Origin: a virus
Length of the DNA: 45,663 nucleotides
Virus record (IMG/VR): IMGVR_UViG_3300003635_000007
Location: 1-45,663 of that record
Strand: one strand, 5' to 3'
The notes under the pieces were generated by a model. The model saw only the letters and a program-made list of their open reading frames with translations, made no database searches and was not told the origin of the DNA. Shown here in pieces: positions 29,201 to 37,714 of the stretch. Positions within the stretch are counted from its first letter, which is position 1. Each line of letters opens with the position of its first letter. The translations under genes were made by a program, and so were the position numbers.

Positions 29201-30602
29201 GGGACAGACCGCTACGGAAGACACCGTAGAACGCTTTAGTGTCTACAGGATCAATTTCTTTAGTCAAGTCCAGGCGCTCAGTAACCTCCACAAAGTAACC
29301 CTTCTCGGCATCATTAGGGTCTACCTGCACAGCTCTGGCTGCAAGCCCTTGGTTCTGGAAGTCCTTTACGAACTTGTCTGCACTGCTCTTAGTCTCGTAC
29401 GCAACGCCATCCTTCATCTTGCCGATACGGACAATGGCGGTGTAATCACCCAGGCTCGTGGGGTCTACAAGAACCATATCCTCATCAGCGATAGGGCGGT
29501 CAGTTACCTTAGCAATGTCTACCTTAAGCTGTTCAGCGGCACGGTCAACCTGTTCCTTGGTAGCCATACGGCCAAACGTCCCTGAGCGGTACAGGTGTTG
29601 GATGTCGTTGAGAAGTTTGTTCTCTTCAGCAATAGCAGCCACACGTCCCAGGAGAGGCTTGATACTTTGCTTGTCTGTAGTAAGTTCAAACTGACGCCCC
29701 ATACCCTCGGCCTGGATTTCGGGGTCAACACCCTTAGATGCCTTGGAGAGCGCCTCAGCAGCCTCAGTAGCGGCCTCTGGGCCTTTCAAAGCACCAACCC
29801 TCGTCAGGGACTTAGCAGCTCTCAGTGAGCCTCCTACGAGCGGTACAGCGTCAACCACACCAAGGACAGCGTTCAGGTTGGCGTTAGGGTCATAGCCTGA
29901 GTTGATAGCTTCATACAAACCATCCTGTAGTGCAAAGAAGTTCTCACCACGGAAGATACCTTCCTCAGCGAGTTCGTCTGCGTAGTTCTCAGAGAACTCA
30001 CGAAACTCCTCAGGAGACATAGTGGCAGCGGCAGTAGCAATCTCACGCCCCTTACGCTCAGAACGCTTCGTGATGTCCTCGTACATACCAATACCGATAT
30101 AACGTAGGAAGTACCGATCCACAAAGTCTACAGTCTTACCAATAACCCCTTTTTCCTGGGCATCCTTGAACCGTTCCTCAAAGATTTCCATAGCGATCTG
30201 TTGGTTAATCAACATACGGTGGAGTTGAGGATCGTAGTTAGGGTCGTTGACAGTTAGAGCACCCTCAAGAACAAAGTCCTGGAACTTCTGCATATCCGTA
30301 CGCTTCTCAGCGGCCTGTTGGATAGCTACAGAAGCCTCGGCAGGGTCTGTGTTGTTTTCTACAGAAGCAGTAAAGACTTTCTGCACGGGGTCGCCTACAG
30401 TGTTCTTAGCGGTTTGGATGGGGGTCGTATCACCACTCTCTGTACTAGCAGCAACCTCTTCAGTAGGCATACCCGTAGCAATAGCCACGTCAGCCGCACG
30501 GTTAGCAAGACGCACAGAAGACGTGTTCTGACGTTCGATTTCTTCAGTGAGACCGTCCAGAGGTTGGTTTACTTTAATGCTGTCCAGAGGAAAAGTAGCC
30601 AT
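26292..30602 (-). CDS. Very large internal virion (ejection) protein
   Basis: This 1436-residue protein is the longest in the window. It is predominantly helical with many Ala, Glu and Arg, and includes a hydrophobic stretch around residues 1150-1170 (LAIWMAMQGGLAGVFAGAAADYFG). Size, composition and position between a small gp14-like protein and the transglycosylase match the internal core or ejection proteins of T7-like phages (gp15/gp16), which form a channel across the envelope. No enzymatic motif is evident. Confidence 0.78.
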   Translation of the reverse strand: MATFPLDSIKVNQPLDGLTEEIERQNTSSVRLANRAADVAIATGMPTEEVAASTESGDTTPIQTAKNTVGDPVQKVFTASVENNTDPAEASVAIQQAAEKRTDMQKFQDFVLEGALTVNDPNYDPQLHRMLINQQIAMEIFEERFKDAQEKGVIGKTVDFVDRYFLRYIGIGMYEDITKRSERKGREIATAAATMSPEEFREFSENYADELAEEGIFRGENFFALQDGLYEAINSGYDPNANLNAVLGVVDAVPLVGGSLRAAKSLTRVGALKGPEAATEAAEALSKASKGVDPEIQAEGMGRQFELTTDKQSIKPLLGRVAAIAEENKLLNDIQHLYRSGTFGRMATKEQVDRAAEQLKVDIAKVTDRPIADEDMVLVDPTSLGDYTAIVRIGKMKDGVAYETKSSADKFVKDFQNQGLAARAVQVDPNDAEKGYFVEVTERLDLTKEIDPVDTKAFYGVFRSGLSRVLGSTRQVDDTRLNSLANMGEAGFGAIREVVQPYLQRIESMDLTSKRVASQIFKDLRDGADARLRDFYSEAEFRRKFKRYHPKGKAPTEKDMDGFYAMKSVHDAAYVMQANRVALNYVRGGYKTLELGGGYRTPAKIVDNVAEDAIILNNQIGETMLRSDLPDEAVIWKVDQDLDDGVQYVTAPTNVRTIQYEDVFGYNAGGQRLNPDANYFVTLGRGAGRAVMTTYTEAQARLAKAQIGNIMSKLREFGDDVTALTDELDDVIENNKDWDPSVENTQDFIEKYIKGKGWDVRQDVGYKARDGVVEGDEDGLFSGLTMEDYVKSVNRRYDAVLPEFGGKETFNYNPIQSMVDQLSNVAAEYSFRNYTYNAKVGWLKKAGYGDQVKAGGSIDALFKNAETPRGTERGRRLAEMRGIIERREQVASAASEAMSDWGQQLGEYVFEKTGKKARFLNDLNVEGTLLNLGFRSAFGFGNLSQFFLQSSHSLAIMSISPKHGGRAAGLVLPLRLALRNGTDEAIKRLAKAGNMSETDARELVEYMRTSGRNLIENDAIEKGTGPGFGISSFEGEDLRPSVVRKGLHQTSRVVKKVDEIGLMPFNEGERLSRHTGIVTAFLEYKAKYKGANALSDDGRMWITRREQDLTFNMTTASRGMWQAGIMKVPTQWLSYSMRTLEAVVLGRQFTKMERARLAIWMAMQGGLAGVFAGAAADYFGEKFNVDPEGSAYAGLKYGVIDGILSWGLSGLSGEEVRTAFGTRLAPLTAFSDLYRKLVDESALTALGGPSGEIVGGGLGALWSAVGQVIDGNVQSAAADFERVLRTPSGVDNIVKAMGMANDGVYRSKTGTALPMEFSTLDAAMQAVGITNFDVAEFYNRRTTAFRDSRDLRSVRKELTKDFNRALSMWDSDKEAAAQLMREINARIESSGFSPVDQVSLRRSLKAEAQQDIMEMSLKQLQKDNPYGAKVIEGLME

Positions 30603-30605
30603 TTA

Positions 30606-31082
30606 TTACGTAATCCCTGTGTAGTCGGGGACACCACCCTGCTGTTGGTTATTAGGCATGAGGAAGTCCAGACCGCCTAAGTCCATACCTATACTACCAA
30701 TAGTACCACCGATATTGGCTAGACCACGTGCTCGTGAGGCGTCCATACTCGCCTGGGTCACAACACCAGACAAACCACCCATCTGTGTAGAGAAGCCTAG
30801 TTCAGAGCCTGTACGAGATGATAGACTCGCGATACCGCCTGCTGTACCAGAGCCTCCTAGACCACCAGCAGACTGTGCAGTAGCGATTGCCTGTGCACGA
30901 GCGACCTGTTGGCGACGGATGGCCTGCCTACGAGACCTACGGGCCTGTAGCTCCTGTTGACGTTGACGTGCCGCCTGAGCACGACGCTGAGCCTTTGCAG
31001 CCTTCTGTCCTTGGTAGACGCTGTAGGCTGTACCACCGATTGCTGCAACTGCCGCAACGGTTGCTAGAGTTGTTCCTGCCAT
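30606..31082 (-). CDS. Internal virion protein (gp14-like)
   Basis: This encodes 158 residues. A hydrophobic N-terminus (LATVAAVAAIGGTAYSVYQG) precedes a long Gln/Arg/Ala helix (KAAKAQRRAQAARQRQQELQARRSRRQAIRRQQVARAQ), then a Gly/Ser-rich C-terminus. This layout is typical of the smallest ejection protein of T7-like podoviruses, which inserts in the outer membrane. AGAGGATC upstream serves as ribosome site. It shares one base with the preceding gene. Confidence 0.72.
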   Translation of the reverse strand: MAGTTLATVAAVAAIGGTAYSVYQGQKAAKAQRRAQAARQRQQELQARRSRRQAIRRQQVARAQAIATAQSAGGLGGSGTAGGIASLSSRTGSELGFSTQMGGLSGVVTQASMDASRARGLANIGGTIGSIGMDLGGLDFLMPNNQQQGGVPDYTGIT

Positions 31083-31528
31083 TATTCGATCCTCTTGATG
31101 TAGGAAACCTCAGAAACTGAGTAACCCATCTTTTCGTACAGTTTTGAAAGGTCTGCTATACCTCTGATGTCTGCCATCACTACATAGTCAGCCCCTACAG
31201 ACTTAGACCAGCTCTCAAAAGACTTGACCAGTTCTACAGCGTGTCTGCGTCCTCTGTGCTCTTTAGACATGAACCAGCCAAGTTCAGTAGCCATCTTTGT
31301 GTGAGACATGAACATCTCAGTACAGGCCCCCAACAAACCCCCTGTAATCTCACCGTCACTGGTCTCCGAGACAAACAACACAAGAGAAGGTTCTTGTATG
31401 GCCTGGAGTAGAAGACCCTCTACCTTCTGTTTGTCCCAAGTAAAAATTTCAGGGGCTTCCTTACAGAACTCCTTAGCCAGAACCAAAACATCAAACAGGT
31501 CTTTTTCTGTAGCTAGTCTGACTGTCAT
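31082..31528 (-). CDS. GNAT-type acetyltransferase
   Basis: This encodes 148 residues with the GNAT fold pattern: VRLATEKDLFDVLVLAKEF at the start, ITGGLLGAC, then ELGWFMSKEHRGRRHAVELVKSFESW (acetyl-CoA pyrophosphate loop RGRRHA at about 92-97) and LSKLYEKMGYSVSEVSYIKRI. The substrate is unknown. Acetyltransferase-fold proteins are common between tail and internal virion genes of podoviruses. It is the first gene after the regulatory element at 31536-31627, with AAGGTG about 13 bases before the ATG. Confidence 0.82.
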   Translation of the reverse strand: MTVRLATEKDLFDVLVLAKEFCKEAPEIFTWDKQKVEGLLLQAIQEPSLVLFVSETSDGEITGGLLGACTEMFMSHTKMATELGWFMSKEHRGRRHAVELVKSFESWSKSVGADYVVMADIRGIADLSKLYEKMGYSVSEVSYIKRIE

Positions 31529-31535
31529 TTTTCTG

Positions 31536-31627
31536 TTGACACCTTCTTGGTTGGTATGTATAATTCCATTATCGGTTGGTACCGGGAGTATATACCTATA
31601 TGGTATTACGTAAGTATCGTGCGGATT
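31536..31627 (+). promoter_or_regulatory. Paired regulatory element, copy B, with rightward consensus promoter
   Basis: On the plus strand TTGACA (31536-31541) and TATAAT (31559-31564) are separated by exactly 17 bases, a full sigma-70 consensus. It fires rightward, antisense to the tail tubular gene. The 32 bases at 31555-31586 equal 4306-4337 in reverse complement, and similarity continues through an AT-rich dyad to TCGTGCGGATT (31617-31627), which reaches the stop codon of the convergent tail gene. No equally good promoter faces the acetyltransferase gene. Confidence 0.65.
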
Positions 31628-33770
31628 ATCTACGGTTTCTACCAGCTATTACATCAAAACCAAGTAGGTGGAAGTCTTTCCCTTGTTCACTCTCGAACCT
31701 CATACGCATACTCCTACCCCGTCCTCTAATCCTAAGTCTACTGGTAGTTACCGTAAAGGGGTAGTCAAACGAACCAGCACTCTCAGGTACACCTAGTTTC
31801 TTTAGTCTGTAGGCTTGTTGTTTCGTATCCGAGACTGTAGTCTTGAAATCCCAGTACGCACTAACCAAACAACTGGACGGACGGATGTACTCATACCCAT
31901 CTACATCGTTACCAGTAACACCTTCCTCGGTTACACTCATGTGTATTGTAGCATAAATTAGGTTCTTACGCAAGGCTAAATCACCAAGAAAGTCATACCC
32001 ACTCTCTGCGTAGCTCTCGTAGTTTGCACTACCCCAGTCCAGGAAGTCGATGTCAGTGAAGACTGCGAAGGTAAGCTGTCCTGTAGTATCCCTCACAAGG
32101 AACGTGAGTTGGCTAGAGGTATACGAACGAGCATCCCTAGTAACTGTGACTTGGTCCCCGCTGGAGTCTACAACAAGATCACCATTACTGTCGATTACGT
32201 CAAACTCAACCTGTCCAGTCAACTTACCTTTTACGTAGATAGGTTCTAGGAGGTACTGACCTGTCGCAGCATCAGAGATACGCCACGGGTAGAAGGCTGT
32301 AAGACCCTCATCAAAGAACAGGATGTTATTCTTCTTAAAGTCTGTAGTCTCACCATCGTCTGGGTACAGCCAAGCAATACGTTGGTTGAACTCGTCGTAA
32401 ACACCACTGACCTGGGCCTTCTTATCTGCGTCGATCTCACCCCAGAACGTCTGGATAGTGTTCAGTGAAATGTTCTGCTCCTGTAGCCCACCGTCCTGGC
32501 TTGCAGTAAGGGTGTGGATACCTGAGTCGGACCACCAGTACGGACGCCCCTGTGCGGACACAAAGGAGCCTTCGTAGGCTAAGCCAACCTCGGTAACCTT
32601 ACTGACAGAGTACTCTGTAGCACGGAATACGTTGTCAACGCCGTTGATTGTCCACACACCATTCTCAGCGAACACAATCAGGAACGGGCCAAGGACTTGT
32701 AGTCTCTGGATGTTGTAGGCACCCTGTACGTCGATCACACCCCCGTCAGTGTCGAGTAAGTCAGAAAGGTCCTCTGACGTAGGGTCATTAATCTGGTAGC
32801 AGTCCCCAAGACGGTCTGTCTGGAACAACGTACGAGAAAAGAATACTTTGTTAGAATACTTATTGGACATGCCAGAATAGAAGACACGTCCAGCAAACGT
32901 GGCTACCGTCTTAAATCTAGATGTCTCTGTGTAGTTAAGACCTGAGATACCTGAAGCTGTCTCTCGGTCTTGTTCGTACAAGTCAAGTATAAAAGAGCCA
33001 TTAGCGATAAGGGACGTACCAGCGAAAATCTTCCTGTACTCTGCCACACTGAAGTTGCCGCTAGAGTCCTTACCAGAAAACCACGGAAGGCTCAGTGGAG
33101 GGTAGGCAGACCTATTTGATATGTAAGAGCTAAGAGCAGCGTCACCCTTGTCCCCTGTCCAGCCAGAGTTCTTTGTGTCGTAGTCACGTTCGTCACTGAC
33201 AGTGGCTGAAGCTGACTCACTCTGGTATTCCTCAATATCTCCTTGGAACTCAAAGTCACGGACACGGAACTGGATTTCTTCTGTAGAGATTGTATCGGTA
33301 TCGTCGTCATAAGTGACCTTGAACGTGTTAATTTCTTTCGAAGCTACAACAAGGATACCTTCAATGGTAGTGGTCTGTACCTTAGCAGACGACGCACCAA
33401 AGCCACTAGGACGAGCGAAAGTTGAAAGGTCTACAGTAAAGGATTTCTTGTTGGCACTAAGAGCGCCTGAGGACTCTAGGTAGAAGTGCAGTGTACCAGC
33501 ATTCTGTAGTACAATGAAGGTGAGGCCGCTAACACCACCAGCGTTCTCCCAGATGTGTGTACTAGTATTCGACCCCTCAGTGTGCGTAGGGCCTAGCTGG
33601 AAACCTGACTCGTACTCAAGACCCAACCTACGGCGACGAGAACCATCCCGCTCCAGAGACATATTAAGCTCATCTACAGAAGCACCGTCAGGGAACGTAA
33701 GCTCCCCGCGCTCAGTAATCAGACCCTTGTTGAATACAACGGTAGGCTTCTGTGTAGCTTGCTGAGCCAT
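31626..33770 (-). CDS. Tail tubular protein B (T7 gp12-like nozzle)
   Basis: This encodes 714 residues. The N-terminal KPTVVFNKGLITERGELTFPDGASVDELNMSLERDGSRRRRLGLEYE and the later VIFAENGVWTI-type strands and QRIAWLYPDDG are typical of the gp12 nozzle family, which forms the distal tail tube. It is beta-rich and similar in length to T7 gp12 (794). It is followed downstream by the copy B element and preceded by a small gene and tail tubular A. Confidence 0.85.
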   Translation of the reverse strand: MAQQATQKPTVVFNKGLITERGELTFPDGASVDELNMSLERDGSRRRRLGLEYESGFQLGPTHTEGSNTSTHIWENAGGVSGLTFIVLQNAGTLHFYLESSGALSANKKSFTVDLSTFARPSGFGASSAKVQTTTIEGILVVASKEINTFKVTYDDDTDTISTEEIQFRVRDFEFQGDIEEYQSESASATVSDERDYDTKNSGWTGDKGDAALSSYISNRSAYPPLSLPWFSGKDSSGNFSVAEYRKIFAGTSLIANGSFILDLYEQDRETASGISGLNYTETSRFKTVATFAGRVFYSGMSNKYSNKVFFSRTLFQTDRLGDCYQINDPTSEDLSDLLDTDGGVIDVQGAYNIQRLQVLGPFLIVFAENGVWTINGVDNVFRATEYSVSKVTEVGLAYEGSFVSAQGRPYWWSDSGIHTLTASQDGGLQEQNISLNTIQTFWGEIDADKKAQVSGVYDEFNQRIAWLYPDDGETTDFKKNNILFFDEGLTAFYPWRISDAATGQYLLEPIYVKGKLTGQVEFDVIDSNGDLVVDSSGDQVTVTRDARSYTSSQLTFLVRDTTGQLTFAVFTDIDFLDWGSANYESYAESGYDFLGDLALRKNLIYATIHMSVTEEGVTGNDVDGYEYIRPSSCLVSAYWDFKTTVSDTKQQAYRLKKLGVPESAGSFDYPFTVTTSRLRIRGRGRSMRMRFESEQGKDFHLLGFDVIAGRNRR

Positions 33771-34082
33771 TTAGCTTTTCTCTTCCATCTTCTCTCGTTT
33801 CTTACGCTCTTCACGACGCGCAGTGTTCTCGTCACGTTTCACAGTAGGAGACTTAGGCTTACGTTCTAGGTACCTACAAACAGCTCTCTCAGCGTCCTTG
33901 TGGCTTGTGTACTGCGACTGTAGCTCTTTAGGGACACTACCCCGGTCAATAGCAATTTCGTAGAATGAGAAGCCGTTCTGTCCTTTAACTACGCGGTAGG
34001 TAGATGTACTCTTCTCTGCGTCCTTGATGTACACAATAGGACTACCAAAAGTGTCTAGCTCTTCGTTAATCTCAATAGCCAT
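33771..34082 (-). CDS. Hypothetical protein between tail tubular A and B
   Basis: This encodes 103 residues from the ATG at 34082, which has GGGAGA upstream just after the tail tubular A stop. A GTG start at 34112 would add ten residues and overlap that gene. The core looks alpha/beta (IVYIKDAEKSTSTYRVVKGQNGFSFYEIAID), and the C-terminus is highly charged and helical (PTVKRDENTARREERKKREKMEEKS). A small gene at this site is usual in podoviruses, but its function is unknown. Confidence 0.6.
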   Translation of the reverse strand: MAIEINEELDTFGSPIVYIKDAEKSTSTYRVVKGQNGFSFYEIAIDRGSVPKELQSQYTSHKDAERAVCRYLERKPKSPTVKRDENTARREERKKREKMEEKS

Positions 34083-34087
34083 CTGGG

Positions 34088-34825
34088 TTAGGTTCTCCCG
34101 TAGTTGGTCCACTTGTTAGGCCGTTGCGACCTATACTTGTCATTCTGTAGGTAGCTCTTCTGACGCCGTGCCTGCTGTTCAATCTTCTGGTCAGCACCAC
34201 CAGCCAACAAAGAAAAAGACACAGACTTACTTTCAGCCAAAAGGTAAGGAAACAGGTGTTCGTCAATGTCTGGGGTGAACGAGTCTGAAATGGTAAAGGT
34301 AGGGTACGTCGTACCATACGCACGAGACTTTGCTGTAGTCAGTGTAGTGTCCACAGAAGAGTCGTATGAGTCCATGACGATGTATGTGTCATCAAAGGAC
34401 GTGTAGTAGTCTGGCTGCTTGTTATTGCGTATACGGAGCGTTGTGCCAGCCTCACGGTCCTCAATAGACTCGTAGTCAGTCTGTACATTGTCAACCATTT
34501 CAAGGAACTCTACAGGCTCCATCCACTCAACAGGCTTGTACTCAAAACTATCGTCATCACTCTTGTCGTACCACACACCAGTAATGTTATTCGTATTGGT
34601 GGGATAACGGAAGTGTGTAGGGTACGAGGTGCTAGAAAGAGAAGTGAGCTTAATCAGGCTGTTGTGTTCAGGGATGATCCTGTTAGTAATCATCACGTAG
34701 AACGTGTCTTCAATGATACTAGCAATCTGATCTGATTCTGTAGTGTCTCCAATGGAGTTCACAGGCTCTGCATCCATGTCGGAGAGAACCTTCTGAACCA
34801 TCTCTAGGAGTGTATACTTAGGCAT
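34088..34825 (-). CDS. Tail tubular protein A (T7 gp11-like adaptor)
   Basis: This encodes 245 residues. It begins with YTLLEMVQKVLSDMDAEPVNSIGDTTESDQIASIIEDTFYVMI, the helical start of gp11-type adaptors, contains FRYPTNTNNITGVWYD and the FLEMVDN region, and ends with LLAESKSVSFSLLAGGADQKIEQQARRQKSYLQN, the conserved C-terminal helix. It joins portal to nozzle. Length is close to T7 gp11 (196) with extra beta segments. Confidence 0.85.
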   Translation of the reverse strand: MPKYTLLEMVQKVLSDMDAEPVNSIGDTTESDQIASIIEDTFYVMITNRIIPEHNSLIKLTSLSSTSYPTHFRYPTNTNNITGVWYDKSDDDSFEYKPVEWMEPVEFLEMVDNVQTDYESIEDREAGTTLRIRNNKQPDYYTSFDDTYIVMDSYDSSVDTTLTTAKSRAYGTTYPTFTISDSFTPDIDEHLFPYLLAESKSVSFSLLAGGADQKIEQQARRQKSYLQNDKYRSQRPNKWTNYGRT

Positions 34826-34831
34826 GTCTAA

Positions 34832-35398
34832 TTACCCCGGAAAACATTGGATTGCAAGCTTAGCACCAGCAAAATCTGTAGTGTGGGCAGAGTCTGCCTT
34901 AATGAACACTTCGATGTAGTCATCCGTGGACAACGAGGTAATGGAGTTCAATGCGAAGGTCCCCCACTTACCAGACTCAATCGTCATAATAGAACGAGTT
35001 CCGTTGAGTTCAGTGCCGTTTTTGAATAAGGCCAGCTCCAACTCACGATCACCACCTGATGCCTGTTTCACAGAGGCTACAAAATGCATTGCGCCATATA
35101 CAGTTTCCGTGCCTGTATAGACCAGACGGGCATTAGGGCTAGTGCCACCAGAAAAATTCTTGGAAGAAGCTACAGTAAAGGTTGGGTCTAGTACTGTATC
35201 GCTTGTAGTTGTTGAGTGTTGGTATGCAGGTGTTGTAGCGTCAAACGCAATGTAACCAGCAATGTGACTGTCAGCAGGCGTCCAGGCACCACTACCAGAG
35301 CCATCTGCCACATACACCTCACCAGACGTAGCTGATGCAGCTCCTTTAGGCTCGTGCAGTTCGCCAGTAGTCAGTGTGCTATGTTCAATGGTCGGCAT
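34832..35398 (-). CDS. Putative virion structural protein
   Basis: This encodes 188 residues, with AGAGGGA before the ATG. It has a Gly/Ser/Thr-rich N-terminal part (GELHEPKGAASATSGEVYVADGSGSGAWTP) and a compact beta domain (MHFVASVKQASGGDRELELALFKNGTELNGTRSIMTIESGKWGTFALN). This jelly-roll-like pattern is common in phage head fibres and tail appendages. It lies between capsid-associated and tail genes. The exact role is unknown. Confidence 0.65.
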   Translation of the reverse strand: MPTIEHSTLTTGELHEPKGAASATSGEVYVADGSGSGAWTPADSHIAGYIAFDATTPAYQHSTTTSDTVLDPTFTVASSKNFSGGTSPNARLVYTGTETVYGAMHFVASVKQASGGDRELELALFKNGTELNGTRSIMTIESGKWGTFALNSITSLSTDDYIEVFIKADSAHTTDFAGAKLAIQCFPG

Positions 35399-35423
35399 GC
35401 TACAATCCCTCTTAGGTTAAGGC

Positions 35424-35448
35424 GGAGGAGGCCTCTTAAGCCTCCCCC
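35424..35448. terminator. Hairpin between two virion genes, possible attenuator
   Basis: GGAGGC (35427-35432) pairs with GCCTCC (35440-35445) around a seven-base loop. It lies in the 61-base gap after the gene at 35460-35933. There is no strong T-run on the minus strand, so it could be a weak terminator or an mRNA-stabilising hairpin that keeps capsid genes expressed above the downstream tail genes. Confidence 0.4.
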
Positions 35449-35459
35449 AGTTTCTTTAG

Positions 35460-35933
35460 TTAAGCAACAACGTACTTAACGACCAGCTTAGCGGCACCAG
35501 CAGTAAATGCAGCGGTGTCGTAAGTAGCCATGACATAGCTGTCGTTAGCCAGACGAGTACCGACCAGAGCGCCATCACATGCGATAACGTCATCATCAGC
35601 GTCGATAGCTGTCAGGGCGATAGCTGCGTCGATACCATCGTCGTCGATGTTGGTACCGTCAGCCTGCTTGAGGCCAAGGTCCAGGACAGCCGAGCCACCC
35701 GAAGTGAACGCAGTGTCCACAACAAGGTAAGCGTCCTTGACGATAGCGCCAGCAGGGATGAATGCAGCATCACCAGCAACAGCAGCAGTGTCAGTGTCAC
35801 CCAGGTCGGTAGCATCAGCAATTTCGAAGACGTGAACCTTCTCTTCTGCCGAGGTGCCACCAGTCGGGGCGGTGGTTGCGCGGTCAATGCCGAAGCGAAC
35901 TTCGAGACCGTCGTCGTTAGTCCAGATACCCAT
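35460..35933 (-). CDS. Putative head decoration or virion protein
   Basis: This encodes 157 residues with a strong site (AGGGAGGACT) ahead of the ATG. It is very rich in Ala, Asp and Thr and contains repeated beta strands (AAFIPAGAIVKDAYLVVDTAFTSGGSAVLDLGLKQADG... AKLVVKYVVA). Its place immediately downstream of the major capsid gene, the strong ribosome site and its composition suggest an abundant head-associated protein. I recognise this type from marine podoviruses, where it is usually called a structural protein. Confidence 0.68.
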   Translation of the reverse strand: MGIWTNDDGLEVRFGIDRATTAPTGGTSAEEKVHVFEIADATDLGDTDTAAVAGDAAFIPAGAIVKDAYLVVDTAFTSGGSAVLDLGLKQADGTNIDDDGIDAAIALTAIDADDDVIACDGALVGTRLANDSYVMATYDTAAFTAGAAKLVVKYVVA

Positions 35934-35947
35934 GATCTAGTCCTCCC

Positions 35948-36913
35948 TTACGATACGTCGGTTTTAGTAACAACCGACACCATGTTTTCAGGACGGTACA
36001 GCTTCGAACCGTAACGAGCAGTCGTCACGAACTCAGTGCGCTGGTAGTCCTTGTTGTACTCAGTGTCAACCTCAGGGGCCTGACGCCATGCACCAACCAG
36101 CGGAAGAACGTCAGCAGCCGCGCTAAAGAAGTAGCAGGGCTTACCAGCGGTCGAGCTGAAGTCGTTGGTGGTCGAACCGTCACGCTCAGGCAGAGCACCG
36201 TCCACAACATCCGGCAGGAAGTTCGAGGTGTAAACGTCGAAGCCGTAGATGTTCTTCACGAAGCGCATACCAGTGGCAATGCCATCAGCAACGATACCTT
36301 CAAACATCGGGTTGTTCGAAACGTTCACGAGGTTGGTCAGAGTATTGATGTAGTACTCAACCGACGGGTCCACGATAGCAACCATTTGCTGCTGAGGCAC
36401 GTTGGCCTTCTTCAGAGCATAGTTTGCATACGCGAAGTCTGCCAGTTCGATACGACCGCTGTTACCGCCCGACATGCGGTGGTAAGCGTCGTTGATCTGG
36501 CCCTGTGCGTTGGCGCTGTAGGCCGCTTCCGGCTTCTCCAGGACAGTCGCCTCGAAGTGCTCCATGATTGCACGGCGCTGCTTCGGCACAAACGAAGACA
36601 CAAGCTCGTTCATGTAGAACATGTCTTGCTCAGCCTTCTTGGTGATGTAAGTACCCGACGAGATGTACTCATCAATGGTGAACTGGAACTGACCAGTGTC
36701 GAGGGGACGGTATTGAACCGCGCTATCCTCAGCATAGTCGTCCGTACGAGCGTCACCAATCGACGGAATCTTAAAGGTGTCGCCATCAGGGAAGTCCTCC
36801 AGCATACGAACATAGTTCATAGCCATCAGGTCTTCTTCGAGAATCTCCTTCAGCTCACGCGACCATACTTCGGCACGGGTGAGGAGGGAGACGTTGTTAG
36901 TGGTCATAGCCAT
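35948..36913 (-). CDS. Major capsid protein
   Basis: This encodes 321 residues, with AAGGAG ahead of the ATG. The N-terminal LLTRAEVWSRELKEILEEDLMAMNYVRMLEDFPDGDTFKIPSIGDART, the IDEYISSGTYITKKAEQDMFYM region and the later VAIVDPSVEYYINTLTN and FVKNIYGFDVYTSNFLP follow HK97-fold capsid proteins of podoviruses. Codon use is biased toward C-ending codons compared with neighbours, as expected for the most highly expressed gene. It follows the scaffold gene directly. Confidence 0.88.
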   Translation of the reverse strand: MAMTTNNVSLLTRAEVWSRELKEILEEDLMAMNYVRMLEDFPDGDTFKIPSIGDARTDDYAEDSAVQYRPLDTGQFQFTIDEYISSGTYITKKAEQDMFYMNELVSSFVPKQRRAIMEHFEATVLEKPEAAYSANAQGQINDAYHRMSGGNSGRIELADFAYANYALKKANVPQQQMVAIVDPSVEYYINTLTNLVNVSNNPMFEGIVADGIATGMRFVKNIYGFDVYTSNFLPDVVDGALPERDGSTTNDFSSTAGKPCYFFSAAADVLPLVGAWRQAPEVDTEYNKDYQRTEFVTTARYGSKLYRPENMVSVVTKTDVS

Positions 36914-36924
36914 CTGTCTTCTCC

Positions 36925-37704
36925 TTAGTTGGAATAGAACCTATCACCCAGGCGTTGTCGGTCTTGGACCAGAGCATTCTGCACCTTAGGTGAGTAGTAC
37001 TGTTTAGGGTTAGTCCGACGAAGGTCCTGGTAATAGTTCCAGTTACGTTCGCTGGACTGGTTGAAAGCTGCCGTAGTATTCACCGAAGAACTCGGTACAG
37101 GATTCTTTTCTACAGCAGGAGAGTCTCCGATTAGGCGCATAAAAGCTGTCGGGCTTTCTGTAGCAATTTCTTGAAGACGGTCAAGTGACATACCAAGTTC
37201 ATTAGCACGTTCCTGAACGACCTTACTTGCTTCAGTGCCGTAAGCCTTTTCGAGCGTTTCCTGGACTTGGTCCAAGTTCTGCTTAGCAGTTTGTTGTTGC
37301 TCACGCTTGCGGATCGTCTCTTCAACAAGGCTTTCCAAATCACCCGCGTCTCCAGTGGTGTTCTGGTCGGCGGCACTACCTTCAGTTTCTTGTTGTTGGG
37401 CATCTGCGTTGTTCGAGGAGGTAGGAGCCTCGGCCTTGCCTTGCAGTGTTTCGAGAAGAGTTTTGGCATATTCGTTCTTAGACAGATCGCCACGGAGTTC
37501 TTCAAGCTGACGCTCAAGCTCCTGGATGTGGTTGTCTGCTTCGACCTTACCCTTAGCAATAACTTCAGGGTCTTGCCACCTCTCGCCTTTTGCCTGAACC
37601 AGTTTTTCAACAAAACTTTCTTGGGTTTCAAAAGTTTGTTCTGACGTGGTCCCATTTTCTGTTTGAGGCTGTTCGGTTGCAGCTTCTTCAAACACATTTG
37701 ACAT
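36925..37704 (-). CDS. Capsid assembly scaffolding protein
   Basis: This encodes 259 residues from the ATG for MSNVFEEAATEQ, which has AGGAGAG upstream; a longer in-frame frame to 37815 has no such site. It is acidic, Gln/Glu-rich and coiled-coil (ADNHIQELERQLEELRGDL; TIRKREQQQTAKQNLDQVQETLEKAYG), with a basic, Asn/Tyr-rich C-terminus (RTNPKQYYSPKVQNALVQDR) as in scaffolds that bind the capsid protein. Its position between portal and capsid genes fits. Confidence 0.85.
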   Translation of the reverse strand: MSNVFEEAATEQPQTENGTTSEQTFETQESFVEKLVQAKGERWQDPEVIAKGKVEADNHIQELERQLEELRGDLSKNEYAKTLLETLQGKAEAPTSSNNADAQQQETEGSAADQNTTGDAGDLESLVEETIRKREQQQTAKQNLDQVQETLEKAYGTEASKVVQERANELGMSLDRLQEIATESPTAFMRLIGDSPAVEKNPVPSSSVNTTAAFNQSSERNWNYYQDLRRTNPKQYYSPKVQNALVQDRQRLGDRFYSN

Positions 37705-37714
37705 AAAGTCTCTC

